Assembly (NCBI GenBank): GCA_002413065.1
Contig: DHWH01000007.1
Span: 17,276 to 37,102, forward strand
Length of the DNA: 19,827 bases
Direction: 5' to 3'
DNA from: Patescibacteria group bacterium UBA5187
Lineage (GTDB): Bacteria > Patescibacteriota > Minisyncoccia > Phycocordibacterales > PALSA-1337
Of this stretch, positions 1-7,515 are shown piece by piece. A program made the position numbers and the translations under genes. Each line of letters begins with the position of its first letter. Position 1 is the stretch's first letter. The notes beneath the pieces were generated by a model. The model ran no database searches. It saw nothing but the letters and a program-made list of their open reading frames with translations, and was not told the DNA's origin.

Positions 1-974
1 TTATGCTGTTGTACGGAATAGATGCTTGTAAGTACGTTCTGGATGTTTCCTGCTACGGATACGATGACGTTTTTTGCATCATGGCTGACCCTTGTACTCA
101 GACCAGGCAAAGGTCCAAGAATTTTGCTCCATATTCCGGTTTTAATATTAACAAAGTAAAGAAAACCATTTTGATCCGCAGCTCCTTTGGTTGTGACGGC
201 TATAGTGTTTTCTTCAGGCCATTCGATGTTCACTTGTGTCAGTGGTGTGGTGAATAACTGGGTAACATTTTTTCCATCGAATGTGGAAATATATCCTATT
301 CCGTGACCAGCCTCATTAAGCAACATGAAGATCCGGTCTTTCTTGGGAGAAGATGCGTATGCAATCATATTGTCGGGGAGATTTTTGCCTTTGAGATCAA
401 AAGGGGTGAGTGATGTTTCGGTAGATGCCATTACAGGTGTGCTTGTACCTGATTTTTTTGTTGAAGTTGCTCTCAATAAAAGCTCTGCATATACAGTCGT
501 TGGCTCGCTTGAACTATCCCCTAACATCGAACCTATGAATGTTGTTGCGTTCTTGTTCCAAACACTTGCATACATGCGCGGTAGGATCGTATTCGATAGT
601 GTGGTCACGATAAGCGAATTCCCGCGTGCTTCATAGATGTTTCCTCTGCCGCGGTCTACCCAATGAATGATCGTGGTACTCGCTGTAGTGCTAGCTCCAT
701 AGCCGCCTACAGGCGTGTTGCTTAAGAGACGCAATGTTGGGATTCGTATTATTGGTTGGGTTGTCGTACTTTGATTCGTATTTGTTTCAGGTGTCGTTGT
801 ACCTGTTGGCTTATTTGTTGAAGGCCGACTGAGGGGTGCGAAGCCATTTTGAGGAGTTTCAGTCGGTTGAACTTCAGTATTCTGGTTGTACAGGAAAACA
901 TACCAATAAGCTCCCAGTGCGATCGCCAGTAACAGTAATATCCCTAAAATTGTAAATAAAGTTTTGTTTTTCAT
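1..974 (-). CDS. TM-anchored extracytoplasmic beta-propeller-like protein (3' end beyond window)
   Basis: An open frame of 324 codons starts with ATG at 974 and runs off the left edge with no stop. The N-terminus has one membrane segment (about residues 6-27, rich in Leu/Ile/Ala) after a short Lys-containing start. A Thr/Pro/Asn-rich linker follows (about 35-78), then a domain with spaced beta-strand and turn patterns typical of WD40/TolB-like propeller blades, for example the stretches around residues 224-242 and 270-287 (strand, Asp-Gly or Lys-Thr-Gly turn, strand). It is the last visible gene of the secretion array; its start lies one base after the stop of the VirB2-like gene, so it is almost certainly co-transcribed and perhaps translationally coupled. 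I infer a membrane-anchored surface protein of the machine. The propeller assignment rests on strand pattern only, and the C-terminus is unseen. Confidence 0.8.
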   Translation of the reverse strand, partial: MKNKTLFTILGILLLLAIALGAYWYVFLYNQNTEVQPTETPQNGFAPLSRPSTNKPTGTTTPETNTNQSTTTQPIIRIPTLRLLSNTPVGGYGASTTASTTIIHWVDRGRGNIYEARGNSLIVTTLSNTILPRMYASVWNKNATTFIGSMLGDSSSEPTTVYAELLLRATSTKKSGTSTPVMASTETSLTPFDLKGKNLPDNMIAYASSPKKDRIFMLLNEAGHGIGYISTFDGKNVTQLFTTPLTQVNIEWPEENTIAVTTKGAADQNGFLYFVNIKTGIWSKILGPLPGLSTRVSHDAKNVIVSVAGNIQNVLTSIYSVQQH

Positions 975-975
975 T

Positions 976-2256
976 TTATCCGCCGATGGCTTTAACAATT
1001 GCTTGTGATTGGTTTTGCAACATTTCCTTTATTTGCGGATCAGAGATATGCGCAATTTGGTTTGCAGTAACTTGTTTTATCGATTTAATAGCCGTTTGAG
1101 CGCCCGCCCAATCATCCTCGTGTATATGAGCTATTAAAGAAGCGTTAACAAATTGTGAGGCTACGAATCCTCCTACAGCTCCTTTGCTTCCGCCCAAACT
1201 GGCCCCGATAGCAGTGCCTGCCGCAGTATTAATATTTTGTATCGTCTGTGATATTACATTGAAGTACGGACTCTTGATGAGACCTTGAAGTTCGGTATTC
1301 ATCATGACAACAGTTTTGGCATAGGTTGCGTAATCTTTAACCTGTTGTACTTTATCGTACGCTCCCATCGCTTCCAGTTGTTTGACAGCCTCAGCCTGCT
1401 TTGCGGTAATCTCAGCCAGACTATTGCTTGCACACTTCTGATTTGTATCATTGTCCACTGCACCCGCACTAAGGCATTTATAAATGCCAGCATTCATTAC
1501 TCCGAAAGCGATTATTTTCGCTTGCTCACTCGCAACAAGATTTTCGTCGTGGTCAATTTTTCGCCACTCGACGCATATCTGTTCCAGCTCCGTATCCCCC
1601 GAAGGTCCTTCAGGACATACTTTCGACAGGTCAGATCCTGACTGGCCCTGCAGTTCTTGCTTTTGTTTTTTAAAGTCCTTAATTTTTTGTTCCGAGCTGT
1701 TAACTTCTTGCAGATAGTCCGTAAATTTCTCCCGGTACTGTTCTGCCTGTATCGCCAAATTATTAAGAAGATTATTCCCTTCAGGTGTGTAATTTATACT
1801 CAGTGGTTTCACCAATGTAGAAGGTATCTCGACTAATCGCGGATCAATAGTTCGCAAAATGATGTAAGAAGATAGGATAAGGATGAGACCAAGCAAGGCA
1901 CCCTTAACTTTTTCGAGTCCGTCCCCTTTTACTTGCGGAGAAAACGAGGTCATGTATTGAAAACCGCCCCAGACGATCATGGATACCGCCACAACGGCAC
2001 ATAATGCGATAACAAGATTGAACATGTATTGTACGTAGTTCTGGAAGTTAACTGTTTTTATTTGGGTTCCCGGAGTGCAGCTGGTCGATGTTCCAGTCTG
2101 GATACAAGGCAAAGGTTCCAAGAGGGTGTATTGGACAGGTGGATTGTTTACCGGATTGCTGGCGGCAAAAGAGGAGGCTAGAGGTACGAGGACAATGCAT
2201 AGAACTATAAAAAGCTGAATGCAGCAGTTTATTTTTCTGGATAGGATATTTTTCAT
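976..2256 (-). CDS. VirB2/TrbC-like type IV secretion pilin with long C-terminal extension
   Basis: 426 aa. A signal peptide (hydrophobic about 11-31, ending Ser-Phe-Ala-Ala) is followed by a short segment with two Cys (51, 60). Two hydrophobic helices come next (about 78-98 and 116-136), joined by a loop with a Trp-Gly-Gly-Phe element and a Lys-containing turn. This layout matches VirB2/TrbC pilins and the T4SS_pilin family common in CPR genomes. Classical VirB2 ends soon after the second helix, but this protein carries about 290 further residues: a charged coiled-coil-like stretch (about 165-205), a section with four Cys (214, 228, 261, 275), and a Gly/Ala-rich helical segment (about 343-375). 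The start is 3 nt after the stop of the Ig-like gene, and an extended -10-like box lies just upstream. The pilin core is well supported; the role of the extension is unknown. Confidence 0.75.
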   Translation of the reverse strand: MKNILSRKINCCIQLFIVLCIVLVPLASSFAASNPVNNPPVQYTLLEPLPCIQTGTSTSCTPGTQIKTVNFQNYVQYMFNLVIALCAVVAVSMIVWGGFQYMTSFSPQVKGDGLEKVKGALLGLILILSSYIILRTIDPRLVEIPSTLVKPLSINYTPEGNNLLNNLAIQAEQYREKFTDYLQEVNSSEQKIKDFKKQKQELQGQSGSDLSKVCPEGPSGDTELEQICVEWRKIDHDENLVASEQAKIIAFGVMNAGIYKCLSAGAVDNDTNQKCASNSLAEITAKQAEAVKQLEAMGAYDKVQQVKDYATYAKTVVMMNTELQGLIKSPYFNVISQTIQNINTAAGTAIGASLGGSKGAVGGFVASQFVNASLIAHIHEDDWAGAQTAIKSIKQVTANQIAHISDPQIKEMLQNQSQAIVKAIGG

Positions 2257-2259
2257 ATA

Positions 2260-3297
2260 TTAAAATGTTATCACGGATGCCTTGTCTTTTGCGGAAGGCA
2301 CATTGAATAAGGCTGAAAATCCTGCCCGTGTCCCTTGAAGGATTTTTTGGTTATTCAGGATACTGAGTTCGATGTTCGAAGATCCGGCAAGCCCTTCAGG
2401 CGAACGCAATATTACGGATTCATTGGATGTAAGTTCCGGATGCACACTATTATTTATGAGCCATGTAAAGGATAAATTATTCGATCCTGATTTTAGCTTG
2501 TTGAAGCCGAATGGAACGGCTAGTACGACAGCTTCTTTTTGCGAACCAATATATACGCTATTTTTGAGACCCCGATTGAACAATGCTCCATATAGTGGAT
2601 CATCCGCATAAAATCCGATTGATGGCGATTGCGCACCTATGATGCTGATACCTTGTGCCTGAGCTCCGGTTTTCGAAGAAACCGTGACATCAAGCGTGTA
2701 GGGGCGCGGAACTATGTCCCCTACAAGGACGATCGATTGTTTTCCATATCCGGACTGACTTTCCAGCACCCGATCATTTTTTTTCCATGCGTATATGAGT
2801 GTTTTTGGGTCGTATTCAATTCCTGATGAATCGGCAATATGCGGTACGGCTATGATTTTTACCGCATTCTGATATGCAGGATTCAATTTTCCTTGGAAAA
2901 AAGGCGGGGTATATCCGTCGGATTCAATAATCATATCTACAGATCCTGATTCTATGGAAACGGAACTTCCTACGTATGCCCCGTCTACACTTACTCCTGT
3001 AACTACGACATTTTTCTTTTTGCCGAGTTCGGGCGCTTTTATATCGAAAGTGGTCATTCCTACGCCGCTCTGTACTATCTTTCCGTCAACCGTCCACACG
3101 ATTTTTGCTGAATATATATTTATCGTATAGCTGCGTGCGGTGATGGTGACTGTTTGTCCGGGAGCAGGGTTGTCCGAAGAAGTCGTCAGTTCGATGCCGC
3201 CTATGGCTCCGGGTGCACCTTGAGCATGTACGGAATGTAAAACAGCAAAACAAAACGCTGCGATCATCAGGATAGATATCGGTTTAGTGTAAGACAT
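2260..3297 (-). CDS. Secreted Ig-like/PKD-like domain protein
   Basis: 345 aa. A signal peptide spans about residues 1-25 (hydrophobic core, then His-Ala-Gln). The mature part begins with an Ig-like beta-sandwich (about 33-120): a Pro-Ala-Pro-Gly-Gln turn before a Thr-rich strand, then the Ile-Val-Trp-Thr-Val-Asp-Gly strand seen in bacterial PKD and Ig folds. A second beta-rich region (about 135-220) has a similar Tyr-Ala-Trp-Lys-Lys strand, and a third (about 250-325) a Phe-Thr-Trp-Leu strand, so three repeats of a sandwich with a central Trp are likely. No C-terminal membrane anchor or sorting signal is visible. It lies between the small membrane protein and the pilin and probably forms part of the extracellular face of the apparatus. 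No Shine-Dalgarno is present; an extended -10 lies 10 nt before the ATG. The fold class is inferred from strand pattern; binding partners are unknown. Confidence 0.7.
   Translation of the reverse strand: MSYTKPISILMIAAFCFAVLHSVHAQGAPGAIGGIELTTSSDNPAPGQTVTITARSYTINIYSAKIVWTVDGKIVQSGVGMTTFDIKAPELGKKKNVVVTGVSVDGAYVGSSVSIESGSVDMIIESDGYTPPFFQGKLNPAYQNAVKIIAVPHIADSSGIEYDPKTLIYAWKKNDRVLESQSGYGKQSIVLVGDIVPRPYTLDVTVSSKTGAQAQGISIIGAQSPSIGFYADDPLYGALFNRGLKNSVYIGSQKEAVVLAVPFGFNKLKSGSNNLSFTWLINNSVHPELTSNESVILRSPEGLAGSSNIELSILNNQKILQGTRAGFSALFNVPSAKDKASVITF
2265..2273 (-). promoter_or_regulatory. Extended -10-like box before the pilin-like gene
   Basis: TGATAACAT, four of six to consensus plus TGn, ends 8 nt before the ATG at 2256 and lies in the end of the upstream gene. 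Weak on its own; supported by the same layout at other starts. Confidence 0.3.
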
Positions 3298-3307
3298 TAG
3301 TGCTAAT

Positions 3308-3316
3308 ATTTTAGCA
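3308..3316 (-). promoter_or_regulatory. Extended -10 box before the Ig-like protein gene
   Basis: TGCTAAAAT, five of six to consensus plus the TGn element, ends 10 nt before the ATG at 3297. It overlaps a 6-bp inverted repeat (TGCTAA and TTAGCA, 3301-3316). No -35 and no Shine-Dalgarno. Confidence 0.4.
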
Positions 3317-3351
3317 TGGATGACTTATCCGCGGAGTGAAGTTATCACCAA

Positions 3352-3798
3352 TTAGGCCGCGAGTTTAAATCCTCCGTTTGGCGCACGAATTCCAGCTTCA
3401 TTAAGCGGTTCAGCCGAAGATGTCGGAAGGCGTATCCCCGCTTGGTTCAATTGCGCTTCGGTTTGTTCGTTTGATTTTCCAGATGAGACCTTCATGGCAG
3501 CGCGATCTTCGGTTCGAACCATGGCTATGACCACGATAATTCCGGCCAAAGTGAGAGGAAATTCCTGCACTACCGGTATCATTTCGGCGATCATTGAAAT
3601 GAGTTCGGTGCCTAATCGGCGGCCGTTCACGAGTCCGCAACCGGCTTTCCAGAGATATGCAGATGCCAAAATCCAAAATAATGGTCCGGTGATATCGCCT
3701 ACAAGCGGAATAAGGCTTAGAAGGTCTGCAAGTCCGGCCAAACCGACTAATATAACAATAGCCACGTTTCCTATCCTATATTTTGGCTTATTTTCCAT
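3352..3798 (-). CDS. Small multi-TM membrane protein with duplicated LNxAGIRxP tail
   Basis: 148 aa with no family I can name. Residues 10-50 form two hydrophobic stretches broken by a Pro-Leu-Val-Gly-Asp turn, and a further one lies at about 82-95, so two or three membrane passes are likely. The C-terminal 50 residues are polar and contain a near-exact duplication: Leu-Asn-Gln-Ala-Gly-Ile-Arg-Leu-Pro at 117-125 and Leu-Asn-Glu-Ala-Gly-Ile-Arg-Ala-Pro at 132-140. Such a repeated short tail looks like a docking motif for a partner. The gene begins 15 nt after the VirB4 stop, inside the array, so a membrane component working with VirB4 is a reasonable inference. It could also be an assembly chaperone or an unrelated passenger. 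Confidence 0.65.
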   Translation of the reverse strand: MENKPKYRIGNVAIVILVGLAGLADLLSLIPLVGDITGPLFWILASAYLWKAGCGLVNGRRLGTELISMIAEMIPVVQEFPLTLAGIIVVIAMVRTEDRAAMKVSSGKSNEQTEAQLNQAGIRLPTSSAEPLNEAGIRAPNGGFKLAA

Positions 3799-3813
3799 AA
3801 CGATTGCTTGTTA

Positions 3814-5625
3814 CTACCCTGCCGCCTCCAGATCTTTCTTTGCCTGCTGGATTTGCAGTACTTGGGCCGGGTTGGTTGTGATTATTTGGTCTTCAGTATA
3901 TGAAGCTACGATCTTGATGGCCACATGTTTGAGTCCCACGAAGAACATGCCCTCCCCTACGCCGGATTCCAAAAGCAGATACTTTTCTTCATCAGTGAGG
4001 TTGAATGTTTGCTGGATGTGATCGATTACAGTCGGCGATTGTTTCAGCAAAATTTGAATGGATGAGTTTGTCAGGATCGGCAAACCATATGGTGATTTCA
4101 AGAAGTCATCCACGTCCTGCGTGATAGTCGCTAGTCCCAGGAAATATTTGCGTCCGCGTTTTGCCAAACCGAATAAGAATGAAGCCGTATCTTCGGATTT
4201 CATCATCCACCACGCCTCATCAATAACCAGGAGTCGTTTCTTGAGATTTTTGCGGATGGCATTCCAAATGTAATGCGTAACGATGTACATGGCCACTGGT
4301 TTGAGTTCGTCTTCCATGTCACGCAATGAAAACACGACGAATTTTTTGTTGATATCGACGTTCGAAGGGCGGTTGATGAATCCTGACCATGTTCCCTTCG
4401 TATATTTCGACAATCGTTGTACAAGAGAGTCCGCGCCTTCCATTCCGGCAAGTACAAGTTCGAAGTCTGACAATAATGGCGGTTCTACGTTTTTGAAGTT
4501 TGATTCAGGGGTAATGTCTTTGAGAGCGTAGGTTTCCGTGATTGCCCTATCGATGATGGCATCTTCTTCCTGGCTCAATCCGCCAAGCATAATGCGGAAA
4601 AGACCGACCAAGTTCACAATGTTTGAGCGCAACACGTCTGATGCGGATTCATCTTCGCGCGGAATAGGCAAATCGAAGGGATTGATATGGTGTTCGGAGT
4701 TCAGGGATATATTGAAGTATTTGCCTCCCGTTGCCTCGGCCATATATTCGTATTCTTTTTCCGGGTCAATGACTATGACGTCGGTATTGAACATCAATGT
4801 GCGGAGGATTTCCAATTTCGTACAATAGGATTTTCCGGAACCGGCAACCGCGAATGTCACGGAATTGTAGTTTTCCAATGAGTAACGGTCAAAAAGAACC
4901 AATGAGGAGTTGTGGCGGTTGATACCGTATAGTATTCCCTTGTCTGACGTGAGATCAAATGAGACGAATGGGAATAATGATGACAATGGCGATGAATTCA
5001 ATTTTGAATGAACCGCTAATTGATCGTCCGCTATCGGTATTACGCTTTGAAACCCTTGTTCTTGTTGGAATAAGGCAGGCTTCACATACACGAGTTTTGA
5101 TTCGAGGATAGATTTGATCTCTGACTCGAGCTTGTCCAATTCCCCATCCGAATCTGCAAAGATGGTGATATACACGCCGACATCAAAGAGATGTTCCTGA
5201 GCCTGCATTAACTGATCGCGCAAAGCTTCTAGGTCCTGGTACGCGGTATCCAAAGCGGGATCTCGCACCATGCCTTTGTCCTCCCTTCGTGAAATCTGGC
5301 TCTGCACCTCGGCAACTTTTGACTGGAAATGCCTGAGGACTTTTGCAGTATCCACAGGATGGATGAATATGGAAACATTAAAAACTTTATCCAGGTTAAT
5401 GATGGGGGCAAACCAGCTTTCATCCAAAAAGCGGGGATATGAAATGACAAAGAGCGTTCGCCCGACCTTTTCGCCGAGATTGAGCTCTTTCGGACTTACC
5501 TTCAAAGCTGATGGGGCAATGACATCTTTCAATTCCAATACTCCGGCCTGATAGATTTCCTCGGGCAGGATGGAAAGGATCGGAGATGGTTCTTTTTTTC
5601 CTAATAATTTTGAAAATATGGACAT
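3814..5625 (-). CDS. virB4: VirB4-family type IV secretion ATPase
   Basis: 603 aa. The motor domain is clear: Walker A Ala-Gly-Ser-Gly-Lys-Ser at 261-266, the following Val-Ile-Asp-Pro-Glu-Lys-Glu-Tyr element at 285-292, Walker B Leu-Leu-Val-Ile-Asp-Glu-Ala at 465-471 followed by Trp-Trp-Met-Met, a conserved Gln-Asp at 503-504, and an arginine-rich Lys-Arg-Gly-Arg-Lys at 489-493. Residues 1-230 form the VirB4-type N-terminal domain with a charged coiled coil at about 95-145. VirB4 proteins energise pilus assembly and substrate transfer from the cytoplasmic face, contacting VirB3/PrgI and VirB6. The protein is shorter than VirB4/TraC of classical systems (about 800 aa); a separate TraC-N-terminal-like protein is encoded directly upstream. 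The 30-nt gap before this start is AT-rich with no Shine-Dalgarno. ATPase identity is secure. Confidence 0.95.
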   Translation of the reverse strand: MSIFSKLLGKKEPSPILSILPEEIYQAGVLELKDVIAPSALKVSPKELNLGEKVGRTLFVISYPRFLDESWFAPIINLDKVFNVSIFIHPVDTAKVLRHFQSKVAEVQSQISRREDKGMVRDPALDTAYQDLEALRDQLMQAQEHLFDVGVYITIFADSDGELDKLESEIKSILESKLVYVKPALFQQEQGFQSVIPIADDQLAVHSKLNSSPLSSLFPFVSFDLTSDKGILYGINRHNSSLVLFDRYSLENYNSVTFAVAGSGKSYCTKLEILRTLMFNTDVIVIDPEKEYEYMAEATGGKYFNISLNSEHHINPFDLPIPREDESASDVLRSNIVNLVGLFRIMLGGLSQEEDAIIDRAITETYALKDITPESNFKNVEPPLLSDFELVLAGMEGADSLVQRLSKYTKGTWSGFINRPSNVDINKKFVVFSLRDMEDELKPVAMYIVTHYIWNAIRKNLKKRLLVIDEAWWMMKSEDTASFLFGLAKRGRKYFLGLATITQDVDDFLKSPYGLPILTNSSIQILLKQSPTVIDHIQQTFNLTDEEKYLLLESGVGEGMFFVGLKHVAIKIVASYTEDQIITTNPAQVLQIQQAKKDLEAAG

Positions 5626-5655
5626 GCGTTTATACTTAATACTATATATTTTATA

Positions 5656-6300
5656 CTAAGTAATTTGGATCGGCTTTTCCGTTTCTCCCGGATTGAAAAG
5701 TTTGTAGTACAATTCTACCACTTCTTCGGTTCCCAGTTCTGCGGCGCGAATGCCGCAGCGTACGAGTCCCTGCTCGACGACCGCCACACGCTGTTCCAGC
5801 TGGCTTCTGTATTCCTGGAACCGGTTATTATCGGTTTCAGTCTGCGTCGCCCCCTTGTTTTTTCCCGGAAACATCTTGTTAAGGGGATTTTTGCTTCCGC
5901 TTACGATGGCCGGATCATACGGTATGACGACGAAGAAACTCTTCGACATGATATTTGTGCTCTCGACGAATGTTCGGATGAACTCTATATATTCGCGAAC
6001 CTGGATTTTCATAAGCTCAGTGGTCTGTTCCCTGTAACGATCTTCCAATAAGGCTATATATGGCCTGATATCTAGCTTTTTTGATTGTATGAAGATTTGT
6101 ATCGAAAAGTCCAGGGAATTTACGAAGTTTTGGAATTGCATCAATATCGAACTCTGCTCATCCCCTGATTTCAGGGCAAAGTTAAGTGATGATGCCAAAA
6201 TGATCGAACGCATTCCGCCATTTTTTAGGATAATCACGCCGTCCCGGATTTCCTGGATCGGTACGAAGTCTTGCGTTGATTTTTGAGGTGAAGGTGCCAT
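5656..6300 (-). CDS. VirB4/TraC N-terminal-domain-like protein
   Basis: 214 aa, soluble, no signal peptide and no nucleotide-binding motif. The segment from about residue 42 to 130 follows the pattern of TraC-family N-terminal domains: an acidic Gly-Asp-Glu-Gln start, a helix reaching Phe-Val-Asn-Ser-Leu-Asp-Phe, a strand Ile-Gln-Ile-Phe-Ile-Gln-Ser, a Tyr-rich helix, and a Phe-Phe-Val-Val-Ile-Pro-Tyr-Asp strand at about 121-128. The C-terminal part is a coiled-coil-like helix (about 155-185) ending in an Leu-Phe-Asn-Pro-Gly segment, as in VirB4 N-terminal regions. It lies between PrgI and the VirB4 motor. I infer that it binds VirB4 at the membrane as a detached domain or adaptor. Whether it is a split gene or an ancestral separate subunit cannot be told from one genome. 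The ATG is preceded by a TATACT box 6 nt upstream and no Shine-Dalgarno. Confidence 0.75.
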   Translation of the reverse strand: MAPSPQKSTQDFVPIQEIRDGVIILKNGGMRSIILASSLNFALKSGDEQSSILMQFQNFVNSLDFSIQIFIQSKKLDIRPYIALLEDRYREQTTELMKIQVREYIEFIRTFVESTNIMSKSFFVVIPYDPAIVSGSKNPLNKMFPGKNKGATQTETDNNRFQEYRSQLEQRVAVVEQGLVRCGIRAAELGTEEVVELYYKLFNPGETEKPIQIT

Positions 6301-6326
6301 GTTTAGAGTATAAAGGTATACATACG

Positions 6327-6752
6327 CTATTTCTGCTTCTGATTCGAATACATGCTCTCTTTTATATCCAGGCTCCAGGTAAGGTCTTTCAGTTTGCTGT
6401 TCGATATTTTCGGAACCATGACGGCCGCATAATTTTTGATATCTTTGGCCATTGCTTCGCTCGGCGTTCTCTCTTGTTTTTTCCAGATGTAGAGCTTATT
6501 TCCAAGATAATATTTGAAAGCATATTCGACTATGTTTATGAGAGGTTTGCTGTTTACTTTGTAGAAGGCGAATCCCGCAGAGACGGCCATGATTGCGACG
6601 ATGGGAAGAACGGACAAGAAGAAATTATTGAGAAAGATGTAGACTATGAAAGACAATCCTCCCCCGCCGGCCAAATAGATAAATTGCTTCAGTGTCAGTG
6701 GACCGAAGATCTTGTCCTCAACCTCTATGAATTGGGGAACTTGGAAGCGCAT
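6327..6752 (-). CDS. PrgI family (VirB3-like) membrane protein
   Basis: 141 aa. The first 20 residues carry the PrgI signature: Phe-Gln-Val-Pro-Gln-Phe-Ile-Glu-Val-Glu-Asp-Lys-Ile-Phe-Gly-Pro-Leu-Thr, followed by a Gln-Phe at 23-24. Two membrane helices follow (about 24-42 and 45-65), then the conserved Asn-Ser-Lys-Pro-Leu (67-71) and a Tyr-Tyr-Leu-Gly...Leu-Tyr-Ile-Trp-Lys-Lys segment (81-92). The remaining 50 residues are a polar cytoplasmic tail. PrgI is the Gram-positive/CPR counterpart of VirB3 and always accompanies VirB4. Here it is encoded two genes before the VirB4 motor, with the TraC-N-like gene between, which supports a PrgI-TraC-N-VirB4 complex. A near-consensus extended -10 (TGATATAAT) lies in the 17-nt gap before its ATG, so an internal promoter is likely. 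Confidence 0.9.
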   Translation of the reverse strand: MRFQVPQFIEVEDKIFGPLTLKQFIYLAGGGGLSFIVYIFLNNFFLSVLPIVAIMAVSAGFAFYKVNSKPLINIVEYAFKYYLGNKLYIWKKQERTPSEAMAKDIKNYAAVMVPKISNSKLKDLTWSLDIKESMYSNQKQK

Positions 6753-6760
6753 TGGTCTGT

Positions 6761-6769
6761 ATTATATCA
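6761..6769 (-). promoter_or_regulatory. Extended -10 box before prgI
   Basis: TGATATAAT lies between the upstream stop codon and the PrgI ATG, 8 nt from the ATG. The -10 hexamer is perfect and the -35 region poor. It suggests an internal promoter giving a leaderless prgI-traC-N-virB4 message. Confidence 0.5.
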
Positions 6770-7498
6770 CTAATTGATCGGTTCCCTATATGTGTCAGGT
6801 CCTTTTGGCTGTAAAGGCACATTCGTTCGCATGTTCAGTTGTGCAGTTGCCTGCGTATTTTGCGAATCAGTTGCGGGTTCCGTAGGTAAATTGGCTGGAA
6901 TGTGCGATTGCACGTTCCGCACGATATTTTCCACCGACCTTCCGGAGGCCGTATTCAACAAGTGGTCAGCCAAGGGTTCGGTGAACGCCTTATTTCCTTT
7001 TTGTCTGTTTATGTCTTTATTTAATGGAGGGTTTTCGATGCCTGAAAGTATATTTACTTTATCTATCTCGCTTACATCATTCGGACCGGCCGATTCTTCA
7101 TCTGAAGGTTCGAGTTTGAAACCGCCGGCATTTTCAAGGGCAGAAATGTCTTGCGTTCTTGTCGATTCAGATGAGTATTGTTTCTCGACTTCCTGCATGC
7201 GCGTCTTGATGGATGAGAATATTTCCTTGTTGATGTCCTCGGCGATTTCTTGGGCAGTGTTTTGATCGATAGCCAGACGCGCAGAAGTATTTTTGACAAA
7301 ATCCGAAGATCTTACAAGACCTAACATTACCAATCCAATTTGGTCTACGAGATCTCCAAGCTGATCAATCATCAAATTATGTCGTTTGCCTATTTCAATA
7401 ATTTTGTTGTGGATTTCAGATGACGAAATAGACTCCTGCAGCTCTTTTGGTAATTTCTCAAATTGATTTTGTATCTCTTCAGCGGTAAATTCTTTCAT
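6770..7498 (-). CDS. Cytoplasmic helical protein of the secretion array, unknown function
   Basis: 242 aa. No signal peptide or membrane helix. Residues 1-115 look like a compact all-helical domain (a Leu-Pro-Lys-Glu-Leu-Gln element at 15-20, then amphipathic helices through about 110, including a His-Asn-Leu-Met-Ile-Asp-Gln stretch). From about 120 onward the chain is polar, rich in Ser, Glu, Asn, Thr and Pro, and probably disordered, with one short helical piece around 173-196. I do not recognise a named family. Its position between the VirB6-like gene and prgI suggests an accessory or assembly factor of the machine; the disordered tail could tether a partner. The gap to VirB6 is 17 nt. An AATAAT box lies 6 nt before the ATG, with no Shine-Dalgarno. 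Confidence 0.7.
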   Translation of the reverse strand: MKEFTAEEIQNQFEKLPKELQESISSSEIHNKIIEIGKRHNLMIDQLGDLVDQIGLVMLGLVRSSDFVKNTSARLAIDQNTAQEIAEDINKEIFSSIKTRMQEVEKQYSSESTRTQDISALENAGGFKLEPSDEESAGPNDVSEIDKVNILSGIENPPLNKDINRQKGNKAFTEPLADHLLNTASGRSVENIVRNVQSHIPANLPTEPATDSQNTQATAQLNMRTNVPLQPKGPDTYREPIN

Positions 7499-7515
7499 AT
7501 GTGTATTATTGGTTG

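Noticed and set aside
325..636. Plus-strand frame of 103 codons
   Set aside because: It lies fully within the minus-strand propeller-like gene, which has a signal anchor, linker and continuous frame; the plus frame shows no recognisable features.
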